Shown in pieces: positions 29,454 to 29,474 of a DNA stretch of 29,474 nt. The notes beneath the pieces were generated by a model, which worked only from the letters and a program-made list of their open reading frames with translations, was not told the DNA's origin and did no database searches. Positions within the stretch are counted from its first letter, which is position 1; every line of letters starts with the position of its first letter. The DNA comes from an uncultured Clostridia bacterium. Lineage in GTDB: Bacteria; Bacillota; Clostridia; Christensenellales; CAG-314. A program made the translations under genes and the position numbers. The stretch is from the NCBI GenBank assembly GCA_934203075.1, contig CAKPYT010000011.1, positions 1-29,474 of the forward strand, read 5' to 3'.

Positions 29454-29474
29454 CTGGTGGCGGCAACTTCATAT

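Noticed and set aside
29060..29472. Minus-strand frames of 126 and 75 codons upstream of deoC.
   Set aside because: No ribosome sites, and they run through a strong terminator; Arg/Lys/Pro composition is typical of non-coding frames.
29454..29474. Minus-strand GCCGCCACCAG at the window edge recalled a tRNA 3' end with CCA.
   Set aside because: The bases before it do not give the invariant C61 or a T-loop, and the sequence is cut off; no call possible.

Overview
The window looks like a chromosomal segment of a Bacillota (Clostridia-type) bacterium, probably an uncultured gut lineage. This is inferred from mid-range base composition, strong GGAGG ribosome sites, TTGACA/TATAAT promoters, TTG and GTG starts on tdk and deoB, a tRNA with encoded CCA, and a gene set (BMP-type nucleoside ABC transporter, hexameric DeoD, tetrameric Cdd, M3 oligoendopeptidase, ESS-type glutamate symporter, DUF2804) typical of that phylum. 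No phage, transposon, CRISPR array or rRNA is visible.

Layout. Positions 1-148 hold the tail of a plus-strand gene and two strong terminators. A minus-strand pair follows: a glutamate/Na+ symporter and an acyltransferase with an added zinc ribbon. Between that pair and the next plus-strand gene lies a degenerate tandem repeat of about 135 bp in three copies (about 2808-3211), each with a TATAAT box and hairpins. Next come plus-strand genes for an exported membrane-anchored protein of unknown role, a DUF2804 protein and a methyltransferase-like protein. They face a minus-strand pair (membrane protein, inositol-monophosphatase family enzyme) and a tRNA-Pro(CGG). A plus-strand polar amino-acid ABC transporter operon occupies 9459-11781. 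A four-gene minus-strand operon (rlmD, panE, pepF, metallophosphoesterase) occupies 11991-17262. A 29-codon Lys-rich small gene with its own terminator sits at 17462, followed by a second, divergent acyltransferase-like gene.

From 18607 to 28964 is a nearly complete nucleoside uptake and salvage locus, all on the minus strand, in two transcription units. The first is deoC-deoD-deoB-cdd. The second, from a consensus promoter just after cdd, is the BMP lipoprotein, ATPase, two permeases, pyrimidine-nucleoside phosphorylase and thymidine kinase. Nucleosides enter through the ABC transporter. Cdd deaminates cytidines, DeoD and Pdp split nucleosides into base plus (deoxy)ribose-1-phosphate, DeoB isomerises this to the 5-phosphate, and DeoC cleaves deoxyribose-5-phosphate to glyceraldehyde-3-phosphate and acetaldehyde. 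Tdk instead retains thymidine for DNA. Hairpin/U-tract elements after deoD, after the BMP gene and before pdp suggest graded expression within the locus.

Points most worth a second look: the triplicated promoter/hairpin repeat; three minus-strand genes (8904, 17262, 18474) whose promoters place the transcript start at or within 3 nt of the ATG, i.e. leaderless mRNAs; the 29-aa small protein; and the structured leader of the nucleoside ABC operon. All functions are read from sequence by eye; no database search was possible.
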